Under the pieces are notes generated by a model. It saw only the letters and a program-made list of their open reading frames with translations, did no database searches and was not told the origin of the DNA. A DNA stretch of 64,000 bases from Syntrophobacterales bacterium. GTDB lineage: Bacteria > Desulfobacterota > Desulfobaccia > Desulfobaccales > 0-14-0-80-60-11. Below, piece by piece: positions 34,329 to 42,666 of this stretch (within the stretch, counting starts at the first letter, position 1; every line of letters begins with the position of its first letter). A program made the position numbers and the translations under genes. The stretch spans positions 62,001-126,000 of the forward strand of contig JAILZL010000003.1 of assembly GCA_023512475.1 (NCBI GenBank), written 5' to 3'.

Positions 34329-35918
34329 TCAGGCCGGGCCGCCGGGGCCGGCGTCCCGGACCGTCGGCTCCACCGTGCCGGCGTACTGGGCGAAGTTCTG
34401 GCGGAAACGGGCAATGAGCTCCTGGGCGGTGCGGTCGTAGGCCTCGGGGTCGGCCCAGGTGTTCCGGGGGTGGAGCAGGCGCTCCGGCACCCCGGGGCAG
34501 GCGTCCGGCACCAGCAGTCCGAAGGCGGGGTCCGGGTGGCAGGGGACCCCTTCCAGGGCGCCGCTCAAGGCCGCCCGCAGCAGGGCCCGGGAGTGGGCGA
34601 TGTCAATACGGTGTCCCACGCCGTAAGGGCCCTCGGTCCAGCCGGTGTTCACCAGCCAGCACTGCACCTGGCTCTCCTTGATCTTCTCCCGGAAGAGGCG
34701 GGCATAGACGGAGGCGGGCAGGGCCATGAAGGGCGCGCCGAAGCAGGTGCTGAAGGTGGCCTGGGGCTCCTTGATGCCCCGTTCGGTGCCCGCCACCTTG
34801 GCGGTGTAGCCGCTGAGGAAATGGTAGGTGGCCTGCTCCGGGCTCAGCCTGGCGATGGGGGGCAGCACCCCGAAGGCGTCGCAGGTGAGCATGAAGATGT
34901 GGCTGGGGGGCGGCCCCACCCCGGAGCGCACGATGTTTTTCAGGTGGGTGATGGGGTAGGCGGCCCGGGTGTTCTCCGTCAGGGAGTCGTCATCCAGATC
35001 CAGGCGCCGGGTCACCGGGTCGATGGTGACGTTTTCCAGGACCGTGCCGAAGCGCCGGGTGCATTCATAGATGTCCGGCTCCGCCAGAGGGTTGAGGCGG
35101 ATGACCTTGGCATAGCAGCCCCCTTCGAAGTTGAAGATGCCCTCTTTCCACCAGCCGTGTTCGTCGTCGCCGATGAGGCGGCGTTCCGGATCGGCGGACA
35201 GGGAGGTCTTGCCGGTGCCCGACAGTCCGAAGAACAGGGCGGTGTCCCCCTTTTCCCCCATGTTGGCGGCGCAGTGCATGGACAGCACCTCCTGCTGGGG
35301 GAGGTAGTAATTGAGGATGGTGAAGATGGATTTTTTGATTTCGCCCCCGTAGCTGGTGCCGCCGATGAGGATGAGGCGCCGGCCGAAATTCACGAGGATG
35401 AAGGCCTCGGAGTTGGTGCCGTCCAGCTCCGGGACGGCGTGGAAGGAGGGGGCGCTGATGACGGTGAACTTTGGGCGGTGCGTCTCCAGGAGCTGACGGT
35501 CCTTGATCTGGATGAACATGTTCCGGGCGAAGAGGTTCTGCCAGGCATAGGTGGTGATGACCCGGATGGGGATCTGGTAACGGGGGTCGGCCCCGGCATA
35601 GCAGTCCTGGATGAAGATCTCCCGCCCCTGGAGGTAGGCCAGGAGCCGGTAATAGAGCAGATCGAACTTTTCCGGGTCCAGGGGGGTGTTCTGCTCCCCC
35701 CAGGCGATGTGCGGGGCGCTACTGGGCTCATAGACAATGAACTTGTCTTTGGGGGAGCGGCCGGTGTAGGTGCCGGTGCGCACCACCACCGGGCCCAGGT
35801 GGGCGATGAGGCCTTCCCCCCGGGAGACGATCTTCTCATAAAGAGCCGGAGTGGTGAGATTCCAGTGGGCGGCGGCCACGTTGCGGATGCCGTGGTATTC
35901 CAGACCGTAGGCGGGCAT
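34329..35918 (-). CDS. pckA: Phosphoenolpyruvate carboxykinase (ATP)
   Basis: Interconverts oxaloacetate and PEP using ATP, 529 aa from the ATG at 35918, which has AAGGAG 5 nt upstream. The substrate loop is TGRSPKDKFIVYEP, the P-loop GLSGTGKTSLSA and the metal site LIGDDEHGWW; FEGGCYAK is also visible. Either gluconeogenesis or anaplerosis is possible. It is the ATP type, not GTP type. Divergent from the CBS-HPP pair. Confidence 0.97.
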   Translation of the reverse strand: MPAYGLEYHGIRNVAAAHWNLTTPALYEKIVSRGEGLIAHLGPVVVRTGTYTGRSPKDKFIVYEPSSAPHIAWGEQNTPLDPEKFDLLYYRLLAYLQGREIFIQDCYAGADPRYQIPIRVITTYAWQNLFARNMFIQIKDRQLLETHRPKFTVISAPSFHAVPELDGTNSEAFILVNFGRRLILIGGTSYGGEIKKSIFTILNYYLPQQEVLSMHCAANMGEKGDTALFFGLSGTGKTSLSADPERRLIGDDEHGWWKEGIFNFEGGCYAKVIRLNPLAEPDIYECTRRFGTVLENVTIDPVTRRLDLDDDSLTENTRAAYPITHLKNIVRSGVGPPPSHIFMLTCDAFGVLPPIARLSPEQATYHFLSGYTAKVAGTERGIKEPQATFSTCFGAPFMALPASVYARLFREKIKESQVQCWLVNTGWTEGPYGVGHRIDIAHSRALLRAALSGALEGVPCHPDPAFGLLVPDACPGVPERLLHPRNTWADPEAYDRTAQELIARFRQNFAQYAGTVEPTVRDAGPGGPA

Positions 35919-36029
35919 AGGCACTCCTTCGGAGGGGGGAATGTCGGGCTCCTGGCCGGGGGCAAAAACAGCCCGGGTCGGGCTCCGGGGGCGCCGGTCT
36001 CCCGACGCGCTCCGACATATGAACTTATC

Positions 36030-36037
36030 ATTATAAT
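36030..36037. promoter_or_regulatory. Overlapping -10 elements on both strands, pckA / CBS-HPP intergenic
   Basis: ATTATAAT contains TATAAT on the plus strand (36032-36037) and on the minus strand (36035-36030). A plausible -35 is not clear on either side, so this is a candidate divergent core promoter only. Confidence 0.4.
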
Positions 36038-36126
36038 TTACTCCCCTGAACGGGAAGGGGGAAAATTTTTCCACCCGGACCCCGCCGTCCCCAGGGAAGG
36101 CGCGGGAACCGGGCCGGGAGGCCGCC

Positions 36127-36741
36127 ATGAGCCGGGAAATCGCCCCGGACGCCGGAGCGGGGGAATTCCCCCTCAGCGATGAGGATATCTACGAAGCCAT
36201 GAAGGAAATCCCCGGGTATCTGGACATCACCCCGGGGAGCTTCCGGGAGCTCTACCGGCTGGCATACCGTCTGGCCCGGCAGCGTCTCTTTCAGGAGGTG
36301 ACCGCGGCCCGGATCATGACCCGGGAGGTAATTGCGGTGGGCCCGGACACCCCGGTGGCGGAGGTGGCCGAAGCCATGGGGCGGGCGGGCGTCTCCGGGG
36401 TGCCGGTGGTGGAGGCGGACGGCCGGGTGGTGGGGGTGATCAGCGAACGGGATTTCCTCCGGCAGATGGGGTCCGGGGAGGCCAATTTCATGAGCCTGGT
36501 GGCCGCCTGCCTGCGCGCCCGGGGGTGTGTGGCCCTGCCCATCAGGAAAAAGGCGGCGGCGGAGCTGATGAGCGCCCCGGCGGTGACGGTGCACCCGGAG
36601 ACCACCGTCCGGGAGGTGGCCGAGGTGCTGGCGGCCCACCGCATCAACCGGGTGCCGGTGGTGGATGGCGGGGGCCGGCTGGTGGGGATCGTCAGCCGGG
36701 GGGACCTGCTCAAGGCCCTCCAGGGCGGGGTGTCCCCATGA
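36127..36741 (+). CDS. Tandem CBS-domain protein
   Basis: 204 aa. An N-terminal helical lead (residues 1-60) is followed by two CBS motifs, VTAARIMTREVIAVGPDTPV onward and AAELMSAPAVTVHPETTVRE onward, with a conserved VGVISERDFLRQM. This Bateman module probably senses an adenine nucleotide. Its stop codon overlaps the ATG of the HPP membrane protein, so it is very likely the regulatory partner of that transporter-like protein. In other bacteria the two domains occur fused. Confidence 0.9.
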   Translation: MSREIAPDAGAGEFPLSDEDIYEAMKEIPGYLDITPGSFRELYRLAYRLARQRLFQEVTAARIMTREVIAVGPDTPVAEVAEAMGRAGVSGVPVVEADGRVVGVISERDFLRQMGSGEANFMSLVAACLRARGCVALPIRKKAAAELMSAPAVTVHPETTVREVAEVLAAHRINRVPVVDGGGRLVGIVSRGDLLKALQGGVSP

Positions 36742-37280
36742 TCCGGGCCTATTGGGGGAAGATGCGGGGCACCTCCATCAGCCCGCCCCGGGTGGATGCC
36801 TTAGAGATCCTCTTCTCCGGCCTGGGGGGCTTTCTGGGTCTGGGGCTGGTGGCCTTCCTGGAGGCGCAGTTCTTCCAGGAAAGCGACCTTCTCCTCCTCA
36901 TTGCGCCCTTCGGGGCCTCGGCGGTGCTCCTCTACGGGGCGGTGAAAAGCCCCCTGGCCCAACCCCGGAATCTGGTGGGGGGCCATCTCCTCTCCGCCGC
37001 GGTGGGGGTCACGGCCCTGAAACTGTTGGGCCCCCATCCGGCGCTGGCCGTGGCGGTGGCGGTGTCGGTGAGCATCATGCTCATGCACGCCACCCGGACC
37101 CTCCACCCCCCCGGGGGGGCCACCGCCCTGGTGGCCATTCTCGGGGGCCCCAAGATCCAGAATCTGGGCTATCTCTTCGTGCTGATGCCGGTGGGCGCGG
37201 GGGTGCTGCTGCTGCTTGTGGTGGCGCTCCTCTTCAACAACCTCATCCCCCGCCGGCGCTATCCGGAGTTCTGGTGGTGA
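36738..37280 (+). CDS. HPP family integral membrane protein
   Basis: 180 aa with four or five membrane segments and the family signature TRTLHPPGGATALVAILGG. Cyanobacterial and chloroplast HPP proteins have been linked to nitrite transport. The substrate here is unknown. The start at 36738 overlaps the CBS stop (ATGA), implying coupled translation and a fixed ratio of the two proteins. Confidence 0.9.
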   Translation: MIRAYWGKMRGTSISPPRVDALEILFSGLGGFLGLGLVAFLEAQFFQESDLLLLIAPFGASAVLLYGAVKSPLAQPRNLVGGHLLSAAVGVTALKLLGPHPALAVAVAVSVSIMLMHATRTLHPPGGATALVAILGGPKIQNLGYLFVLMPVGAGVLLLLVVALLFNNLIPRRRYPEFWW

Positions 37281-37311
37281 GGCGGGCTGAGGGAGGGGCG
37301 GAACCGGGGGC

Positions 37312-37524
37312 TCAGGGCGCCGGCTCCAGGCAGGGAGCGGGGGTCTGGGTGAGCTTGTCCGGCCAGGAATAGACACAGTAGTAGTAGAAGGGCTGCTCGC
37401 AGAAGCACACCGGGTTTTCTTCGTGCATCAGATAGGGGCACTCAAAGCAGCAGGCCGGAAGCTCCTCCGCCTGGCTGAAGGGCACCCCGTAGCGGCCGGC
37501 CCGGAATTCCTCCAGACGAAACAT
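37312..37524 (-). CDS. Small cysteine-rich protein (70 aa)
   Basis: 70 aa from the ATG at 37524, or 98 aa from 37608. It is unusual for a run of cysteines and aromatics, PACCFECPYLMHEENPVCFC then EQPFYYYCVYSWPD, which suggests metal or Fe-S binding. AGGTGG lies upstream of the 37524 start. I do not recognise the family. It is convergent with the HPP gene and divergent from the next small membrane protein gene. Confidence 0.6.
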   Translation of the reverse strand: MFRLEEFRAGRYGVPFSQAEELPACCFECPYLMHEENPVCFCEQPFYYYCVYSWPDKLTQTPAPCLEPAP

Positions 37525-37726
37525 CCCTTGCGCCACCTGTACCGGGAAAGGATAAGCTCTCTCAGTAAGGACGGTTTGGTCCCGGGGAAAGCCGGAGGCC
37601 CCCCGCACTTTGAGGCCATCTTACCAGGGCGGGGCCGGCGGGGCAAGCCTCCCTTGCACTTTCGGGCAGGTAGGCTACAATCAGGCCAGTGCCTGCGGAT
37701 CAGGTTTGGGTCCGGTGGACACCGCC

Positions 37727-38035
37727 ATGATCAGAATCCTCTTCCCGTTTGCGGTCCGGCTGTTCCTTTCGTTTCTGGCGGCCAAATTTCTGTTAGGCCT
37801 CCTGGGGGTGGGAAGCCCCCGGGCCCTCCTCCTCCTCTCCCTGGCCCTGGTGGGGAACATCTATCTCTTCGACCTCCTGGACCGCTACTATGAAGGTGCC
37901 TGGCGGCGGGCTCTCAGCCCCCGGGAGCTGGGCTGGCGGGCGGCCCGGCTGTCGGTGTGGCTCAACCGGGTGCGGCGCCGACGGGAATCCCCGGAGGCCC
38001 CCCGGCCGCCGGAGGCGGGGGCCTCTGGGAAATGA
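37727..38035 (+). CDS. Small membrane protein upstream of the dsr locus
   Basis: 102 aa. Two hydrophobic segments (residues 2-24 and 31-50, with NIYLFDLLDRYYEGAWRRAL after them) are followed by a basic amphipathic C-terminal tail rich in Arg and Pro. GGTGG lies about 7 nt before the ATG. Not recognised. It is co-oriented with the dsr genes, but a promoter lies between, so co-transcription is not required. Confidence 0.6.
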   Translation: MIRILFPFAVRLFLSFLAAKFLLGLLGVGSPRALLLLSLALVGNIYLFDLLDRYYEGAWRRALSPRELGWRAARLSVWLNRVRRRRESPEAPRPPEAGASGK

Positions 38036-38081
38036 GAGGGGGTGGCGGGGGAAGACCCCGGGCTGGGGCGAAATTTTTTCC

Positions 38082-38110
38082 ATTGACGCAGAATTTGCGA
38101 TTGTTGTAAC
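38082..38110 (+). promoter_or_regulatory. Promoter of the dsr locus
   Basis: TTGACG (38082-38087), a 17-bp spacer, then TGTAAC (38105-38110), about 20 bp before the RsbRD-like ATG. The surrounding DNA is AT-rich compared with the flanks. The -10 element lies inside a palindrome described separately. Confidence 0.58.
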
Positions 38111-38119
38111 ATTCACAAC
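38103..38119. promoter_or_regulatory. Palindromic operator candidate over the dsr promoter -10
   Basis: GTTGT-AACATTC-ACAAC: arms of five perfectly matched bases, with further partial symmetry inside (A at 38109 pairs with T at 38113). The TTGT-N7-ACAA layout resembles CRP/FNR-family sites such as those of HcpR, but is not a full match to any consensus I know. Confidence 0.5.
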
Positions 38120-38132
38120 GTCTGAGGTGCCC

Positions 38133-38645
38133 ATGACCTTGAAGCGACTCCTGAGCGAGCGCCGGGCCGCCATTCTGGAGAAGTGGCGGGACCGGGTTTT
38201 TGCCTGTTATCCCCCGGAAACCGCCAGTTTTCTCAAGCGGGAGGCCGACCGGTTCAGCAACCCGGTGGCCCATCGCCTCACCGAGGGGCTCAAAGGGATT
38301 TATGCCACCTTGTTGGGGGAGGCCCCGGCGGCGGAGGTCACGGCCCAGCTGGATGAGGTGCTGCGCATCTGGGCGGTGCAGGATTTCACCCCCTCCCAGG
38401 CTTTGGCGTTCGTCTTTTTTCTCAAGCCCATCATACGGGAGGAGCTGGCAGGTGAGCTCAAGGCCGATGCCGGCCTGACGGCGGAGCTGCTGGATCTGGA
38501 ATCCCGCCTGGACGGGGTGGCCCTCCTGGGCTTCGACGTCTACATGCGCAGGCGGGAGAAGCTCTCCGATTTAAAGGTATCGGAGATGAAGGCCCGGATC
38601 AGCGGCCTGCTCCGGCGGGTGGGGGTGGACCCCTCCACCCTGTGA
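38133..38645 (+). CDS. RsbRD N-terminal-like domain protein, first gene of the dsr locus
   Basis: 170 aa, all-helical, resembling the N-terminal sensor domain of RsbR-type proteins (MTLKRLLSERRAAILEKWRD, RFSNPVAHRLTEGLKGIY, LRIWAVQDFTPSQALAFVFF). No STAS domain follows. Such genes are commonly found directly upstream of dsrM in sulfate reducers, which suggests a sensing or regulatory role for the complex. The ATG at 38133 follows GAGGTG. dsrM starts 41 bp downstream. Confidence 0.85.
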   Translation: MTLKRLLSERRAAILEKWRDRVFACYPPETASFLKREADRFSNPVAHRLTEGLKGIYATLLGEAPAAEVTAQLDEVLRIWAVQDFTPSQALAFVFFLKPIIREELAGELKADAGLTAELLDLESRLDGVALLGFDVYMRRREKLSDLKVSEMKARISGLLRRVGVDPSTL

Positions 38646-38685
38646 CCCGGGCGGCGCCGGCCAAATCTAGACGAGGTGACGGTAC

Positions 38686-39744
38686 ATGAATTTTACCCAA
38701 CGTCATATCACGGTGGCCCTGGCGGCGGTCCTGGGACTCATCGCCGTGGCCTACGTGGGGGTGCAGGGGAACCTCCAGCTCCTCTTCGGGGTGGTGGTGC
38801 CGTATCTGGCTCTCCTGCTCTTCTTTGAGGGGATCATCTACCGGGTCATCAAATGGGCCCGCTCCCCGGTCCCCTTCAAAATCCCCACCACCGCCGGGCA
38901 GGTGAAGTCCCTGCCGTGGGTTCCCCGGACTTTGGGGGACAAACTGGACAACCCGGAGAGCAAGGCCTGGGTTCTGGGCCGCATGGCCCTGGAAGTGCTG
39001 GCCTTCCGCAGCCTGTTCCGCAACACCCGCACCGAGCTGGTGCCCGACCCCAAGTTCCCGGAAAAGGCCCGTCTGGTGCACTGGTCCTACAAGTGGCTGT
39101 GGCTGGGGGCCATCGCCTTCCATTACGCCTTTCTCATCATCGTGCTGCGGCACCTGCGCTTCTTCTTTGAGCCCACCCCCCATGCCATCGCCCTGCTGGG
39201 GGAGATCGACGGTTTCTGGCAGTTCTTCATCCCCACCTTTTATCTGACGGACATCATCATCGTGCTGGCCCTCCTGTATCTCCTGGGCCGACGGCTGGCC
39301 AACGCCAATCTGCGCTACATCACTCTGGCCTCGGATTACTTCCCGCTGTTTCTCATCCTGGGGATTGTCAGCACCGGCATCCTGATGCGCTACTTCTTCA
39401 AGACCGACATCACCGCCGTGAAGCAGCTCATCATGGGCCTGGTGAGTCTGAAGCCGGTGATTCCGGCCGGGATTTCGCCCCTGTTTTATGTGCATCTCTT
39501 CCTGGTGTGCGTGCTGTTGGCCTACTTCCCCTACAGCAAGCTCCTGCATGCCCCGGGGGTCTTCTTCAGCCCCACCCGCAACCTCCCGGGCGACAACCGC
39601 TGGGCGCTGCACGTCAACCCCTGGAATTATCCGGTGAAGTTCCATCCCTATATGGAATATGAGGATCAGTTCCGGGATGCCATGTATGAGGCCGGAATTC
39701 CGGTGGAAAAAGAACCTGAGACCGCGGAAGTGGAAGAGGAGTAA
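38686..39744 (+). CDS. dsrM: Sulfite reduction-associated complex protein DsrM (cytochrome b subunit)
   Basis: 352 aa NarI-like membrane subunit that passes electrons between menaquinone and DsrK. It has an N-terminal pair of membrane segments, then a NarI-like core with His-containing helices (AIAFHYAFLIIVLRHLRFFF and PLFYVHLFLVCVLLAYFPYS) that supply haem b ligands. The C-terminus ends in an acidic tail. dsrK begins 3 bp after its stop. The full dsrMKJOP set is present, so the assignment is secure. Confidence 0.96.
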   Translation: MNFTQRHITVALAAVLGLIAVAYVGVQGNLQLLFGVVVPYLALLLFFEGIIYRVIKWARSPVPFKIPTTAGQVKSLPWVPRTLGDKLDNPESKAWVLGRMALEVLAFRSLFRNTRTELVPDPKFPEKARLVHWSYKWLWLGAIAFHYAFLIIVLRHLRFFFEPTPHAIALLGEIDGFWQFFIPTFYLTDIIIVLALLYLLGRRLANANLRYITLASDYFPLFLILGIVSTGILMRYFFKTDITAVKQLIMGLVSLKPVIPAGISPLFYVHLFLVCVLLAYFPYSKLLHAPGVFFSPTRNLPGDNRWALHVNPWNYPVKFHPYMEYEDQFRDAMYEAGIPVEKEPETAEVEEE

Positions 39745-39747
39745 CCG

Positions 39748-41382
39748 ATGAGTCTTCCGAAGCCTGAAGAACTTGCCCGCGTCAATTACCAGCCCCCGGC
39801 CCGGGGCTGGATGGAGGTCAAACCCGATTTTCGCCCCGGCACCTACTGCAACGCCGCCTCCCCCAAGTGGCTGGAGTGGATCGATTATCCTTACCCCCGG
39901 CAGTGGTCCGTGGCCGAGGAGGACTGGCAGCTCCCGGAGAACTGGAAGGAGATCGTCCTCGAAGGCATGGAGGACCGCCTGGCCCGCTTCCGCTCCCTCA
40001 AGCTCTTCTTTGACATCTGCGTGCGCTGCGGCGCCTGTGCCGACAAGTGCCACTTCTTTCTGGGCACCGGCGACCCCAAGAACATGCCGGTGCTGCGGGC
40101 GGAACTGCTGCGCAGCGTCTACAAGCGCTACTTCACCCGCATCGGCAAGGCCCTGGGCGAACTGGTGGGGGCCCGGGACCTGGATGAGAAGGTCATCAAG
40201 GAGTGGTTCTTCTACCTCTACCAGTGCACCATCTGCCGGCGCTGCTCCCTCTTCTGCCCCTATGGCATCGACATGGCGGAGATGACCCTGTTGGGCCGGG
40301 AGATGCTGGCCTCCATCGGCATCAACATCGACTGGGCCATGGCCTCGGTGGCCCAGTGTTACGACAAGGGCAGCCATATCGGCGCCACCCCCCAAGCCTT
40401 CAAGGACATGATCGACTTTTTGGCGGAGGAAAACGAGCGCATCACCGGCATCAAGACGCCGGTGTCCTACAATCGCAAGGGCGCCGAGATCCTCTTTGTC
40501 ACCCCCTCCGGCGACTATTTCGCCGACCCCGGGACCTTCACCCTGATGGGGTATCTGCTGCTCTTCACCTATCTGGACCTGGACTGGACCTTCAGCACCT
40601 ACGCGGCGGAAGGCGGCAACTTCGGCTGGTTCGTCTCCCATGAGATGGGCAAACGCCTCAACGCCAAGATCTACCACGAAGCCGAGCGCCTCAAGGTGAA
40701 GTGGATCCTGGGGGGCGAATGCGGCCATATGTGGCGGGTGTGCAATCAGTACATGCCCACCTGGTTCGGCCAGGTGCCCAGCTTCCTGGAGGTGCCGGTG
40801 TCCCCCGTCACCGGGACGGTGTTTGAAAACGCCCGGGTGCACAAGATGGTGCACATCTCGGAGTTCACCGCCGATCTCCTCCGGCACAACAAGCTGAAGC
40901 TGGACCCGCAGCGCAACGCCCACATCAAGCTCACCTTCCACGACTCCTGCAACACCTCCCGGGGCATGGGCATCTTTGAGGAGCCCCGCTACATTATCCA
41001 GCATGTGCTGCCGGAGGGCCATTTCTTTGAGATGCCCCCCAACACCATCCGGGAGAAGACCTTCTGTTGCGGCAGCTCCAGCGGCATCAACGCCAATGAG
41101 AACATGGAGCTGAGGATGCAGGGCGGCTTCCCCCGGGCCAACGCCGTGCGCTATGTGCATGAGCGCTACGGGGTCAACCACCTGGGCTGCATCTGTGCCC
41201 TGGACCGGGCCACCCTGCCCACCCTGCTGCAGTACTGGGTGCCGGAAGTGGAAGTCACCGGCATCACCGAGCTGGTGGGCAACGCCCTCGTCTTTGAGGG
41301 TGAGATCGAGCGCACCACCGACCTCCGGGATCGGGACCTGGTGGGTGTCGGCGAACAAGAAGGCGGGGAGGAAGAGGAATAA
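39748..41382 (+). CDS. dsrK: DsrK, HdrD-like iron-sulfur subunit
   Basis: 544 aa cytoplasmic subunit believed to reduce the DsrC trisulfide. Two [4Fe-4S] motifs, CVRCGACADKC and CTICRRCSLFC followed by PYGIDM, are followed by CCG domains with GGECGHMWRVC, HDSCNTSRGMGI and FCCGSSSGIN, which bind the catalytic non-cubane cluster as in heterodisulfide reductase HdrB/D. No signal peptide is present. It directly abuts dsrJ. Confidence 0.96.
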   Translation: MSLPKPEELARVNYQPPARGWMEVKPDFRPGTYCNAASPKWLEWIDYPYPRQWSVAEEDWQLPENWKEIVLEGMEDRLARFRSLKLFFDICVRCGACADKCHFFLGTGDPKNMPVLRAELLRSVYKRYFTRIGKALGELVGARDLDEKVIKEWFFYLYQCTICRRCSLFCPYGIDMAEMTLLGREMLASIGINIDWAMASVAQCYDKGSHIGATPQAFKDMIDFLAEENERITGIKTPVSYNRKGAEILFVTPSGDYFADPGTFTLMGYLLLFTYLDLDWTFSTYAAEGGNFGWFVSHEMGKRLNAKIYHEAERLKVKWILGGECGHMWRVCNQYMPTWFGQVPSFLEVPVSPVTGTVFENARVHKMVHISEFTADLLRHNKLKLDPQRNAHIKLTFHDSCNTSRGMGIFEEPRYIIQHVLPEGHFFEMPPNTIREKTFCCGSSSGINANENMELRMQGGFPRANAVRYVHERYGVNHLGCICALDRATLPTLLQYWVPEVEVTGITELVGNALVFEGEIERTTDLRDRDLVGVGEQEGGEEEE

Positions 41383-41862
41383 ATGGCTGACTATAAGAAC
41401 GAATTCGGCTGGTTCGCGCCCAAGCCCACCGTGGAGAAGAAGATTTACAACCTCACGGCCGTGGCCGTGGGGCTGGGGATCTTCCTGGTGGTGTTCGGCG
41501 CCCCCGTGCTCCTGAATATGGGGAAAGTCCATCCGGTGCCCCAGCCCAGTGTGGACACTCCGGCCATCCAGAAGCTGGCGGAGAAGGAGCGCCAGTGCGT
41601 GGAGCCCACCGAGTGGATGCGGGCCAACCACATGCAGCTCCTGTGGGATTGGCGGGAGCAGGTCGTCCGGACCGGCGAGCGCTATTACACCACCTCCCGG
41701 GGGAAGAAGGTATTGGCCAGCCTGTCCAACAACTGCATGGAGTGCCACACCAACAAGAGCCAATTCTGTGATCAGTGCCACAATTACGTGGCGGTGGCCC
41801 CCAACTGCTGGGGCTGCCACCTCCCCAAGGAGCAGAACGTGGCAAAGGCGGAGGGGAAGTGA
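41383..41862 (+). CDS. dsrJ: DsrJ, periplasmic trihaem cytochrome c
   Basis: 159 aa. An uncleaved N-terminal signal anchor (about residues 22-45) is followed by exactly three haem c motifs: CMECH (118-122), CDQCH (129-133) and CWGCH (142-146). Cys72 in ERQCVEPTEW corresponds to the unusual axial cysteine ligand described for DsrJ of Allochromatium. The stop codon overlaps the dsrO start by one base (TGATG). Confidence 0.95.
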   Translation: MADYKNEFGWFAPKPTVEKKIYNLTAVAVGLGIFLVVFGAPVLLNMGKVHPVPQPSVDTPAIQKLAEKERQCVEPTEWMRANHMQLLWDWREQVVRTGERYYTTSRGKKVLASLSNNCMECHTNKSQFCDQCHNYVAVAPNCWGCHLPKEQNVAKAEGK

Positions 41863-42659
41863 TGGGCATCAACCGACGCGACTTTCTCAAATTGGCCGGC
41901 CTGCTGGGGCTGGGTGGCAAAGCGGCCTTTGAACTGGTGCTCCCCGGGGAGGTGGAGGCGGCGGTGGCCAAGACCCAGGCCGCCGGCACCCGCTGGGCCC
42001 TGGTGGTGGACATGCGCAAGCTCACCGACAAGGTGGCGGCCCGCTGCATCGAGGCCTGCCACACCCTGCACAATGTCCCCAACTACCTGGAGCCCCCGGA
42101 TCCCAAGCTGGCCCTCTCCGAAGACCTGAAAAACCGCTGGCAGATCAAATGGATCTGGACCGACGTCTATGAGCATGCCTTTGTGGGCTTCGAGCAGGAT
42201 CATCAGTGGGAAAAACTGCAGGGCATGAACTTCCTGCTCCTGTGCAACCACTGCGACAATCCGCCCTGCGTGAGGGTGTGCCCCACCCAGGCCACCTACC
42301 GGCGGCCCGATGGCATCGTCATGATGGACATGCACCGCTGCATCGGCTGCCGCTTCTGCATGGCCGGCTGCCCCTATGCGGCCCGCAGCTTCAACTGGCG
42401 GGACCCCCGGCCCTACATCCCCAAGATCAATCCCGATTATCCCACCCGGGAGATCGGGGTGGTGGAGAAATGCCTCCTCTGCGAGGAGCGCCTGGCCCAG
42501 GGCCAGCAGCCCGCCTGCGTGGAAGCCTCGGGCGGGGCGTTGATCTTCGGCAACCTGAACGAGGAAAATTCCCCGGTGAGGGCCGCCTTGCGGGCGCATT
42601 ACACCATCCGGCGCAAGCCCTACCTGGGGACCAACCCGCAGGTGTACTACATCGTGTGA
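41862..42659 (+). CDS. dsrO: DsrO, Tat-exported ferredoxin-like subunit
   Basis: 265 aa periplasmic iron-sulfur protein. A twin-arginine signal (INRRDFLKLAGLLGLGG) starts at the ATG at 41862. Several [4Fe-4S] motifs follow: CNHCDNPPCVRVCPTQ, CIGCRFCMAGCPYAAR and CLLCEERLAQGQQPACVEA, as in the NrfC/HybA family. It pairs with DsrP, 7 bp downstream, as an electron-transfer module linked to the quinone pool. Confidence 0.95.
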   Translation: MGINRRDFLKLAGLLGLGGKAAFELVLPGEVEAAVAKTQAAGTRWALVVDMRKLTDKVAARCIEACHTLHNVPNYLEPPDPKLALSEDLKNRWQIKWIWTDVYEHAFVGFEQDHQWEKLQGMNFLLLCNHCDNPPCVRVCPTQATYRRPDGIVMMDMHRCIGCRFCMAGCPYAARSFNWRDPRPYIPKINPDYPTREIGVVEKCLLCEERLAQGQQPACVEASGGALIFGNLNEENSPVRAALRAHYTIRRKPYLGTNPQVYYIV

Positions 42660-42666
42660 GGTCATC

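Noticed and set aside
39748-41382. DsrK as a possible HdrD or glycolate oxidase subunit
   Set aside because: The complete dsrM-K-J-O-P order with the trihaem DsrJ fixes the identity.
38599-41820. Very long open frame (over 1000 codons) on the minus strand across dsrM, dsrK and dsrJ
   Set aside because: It is antisense to well-supported dsr genes and its translation is His/Gly/Gln-rich with no domain. Third-position GC bias keeps this frame open.
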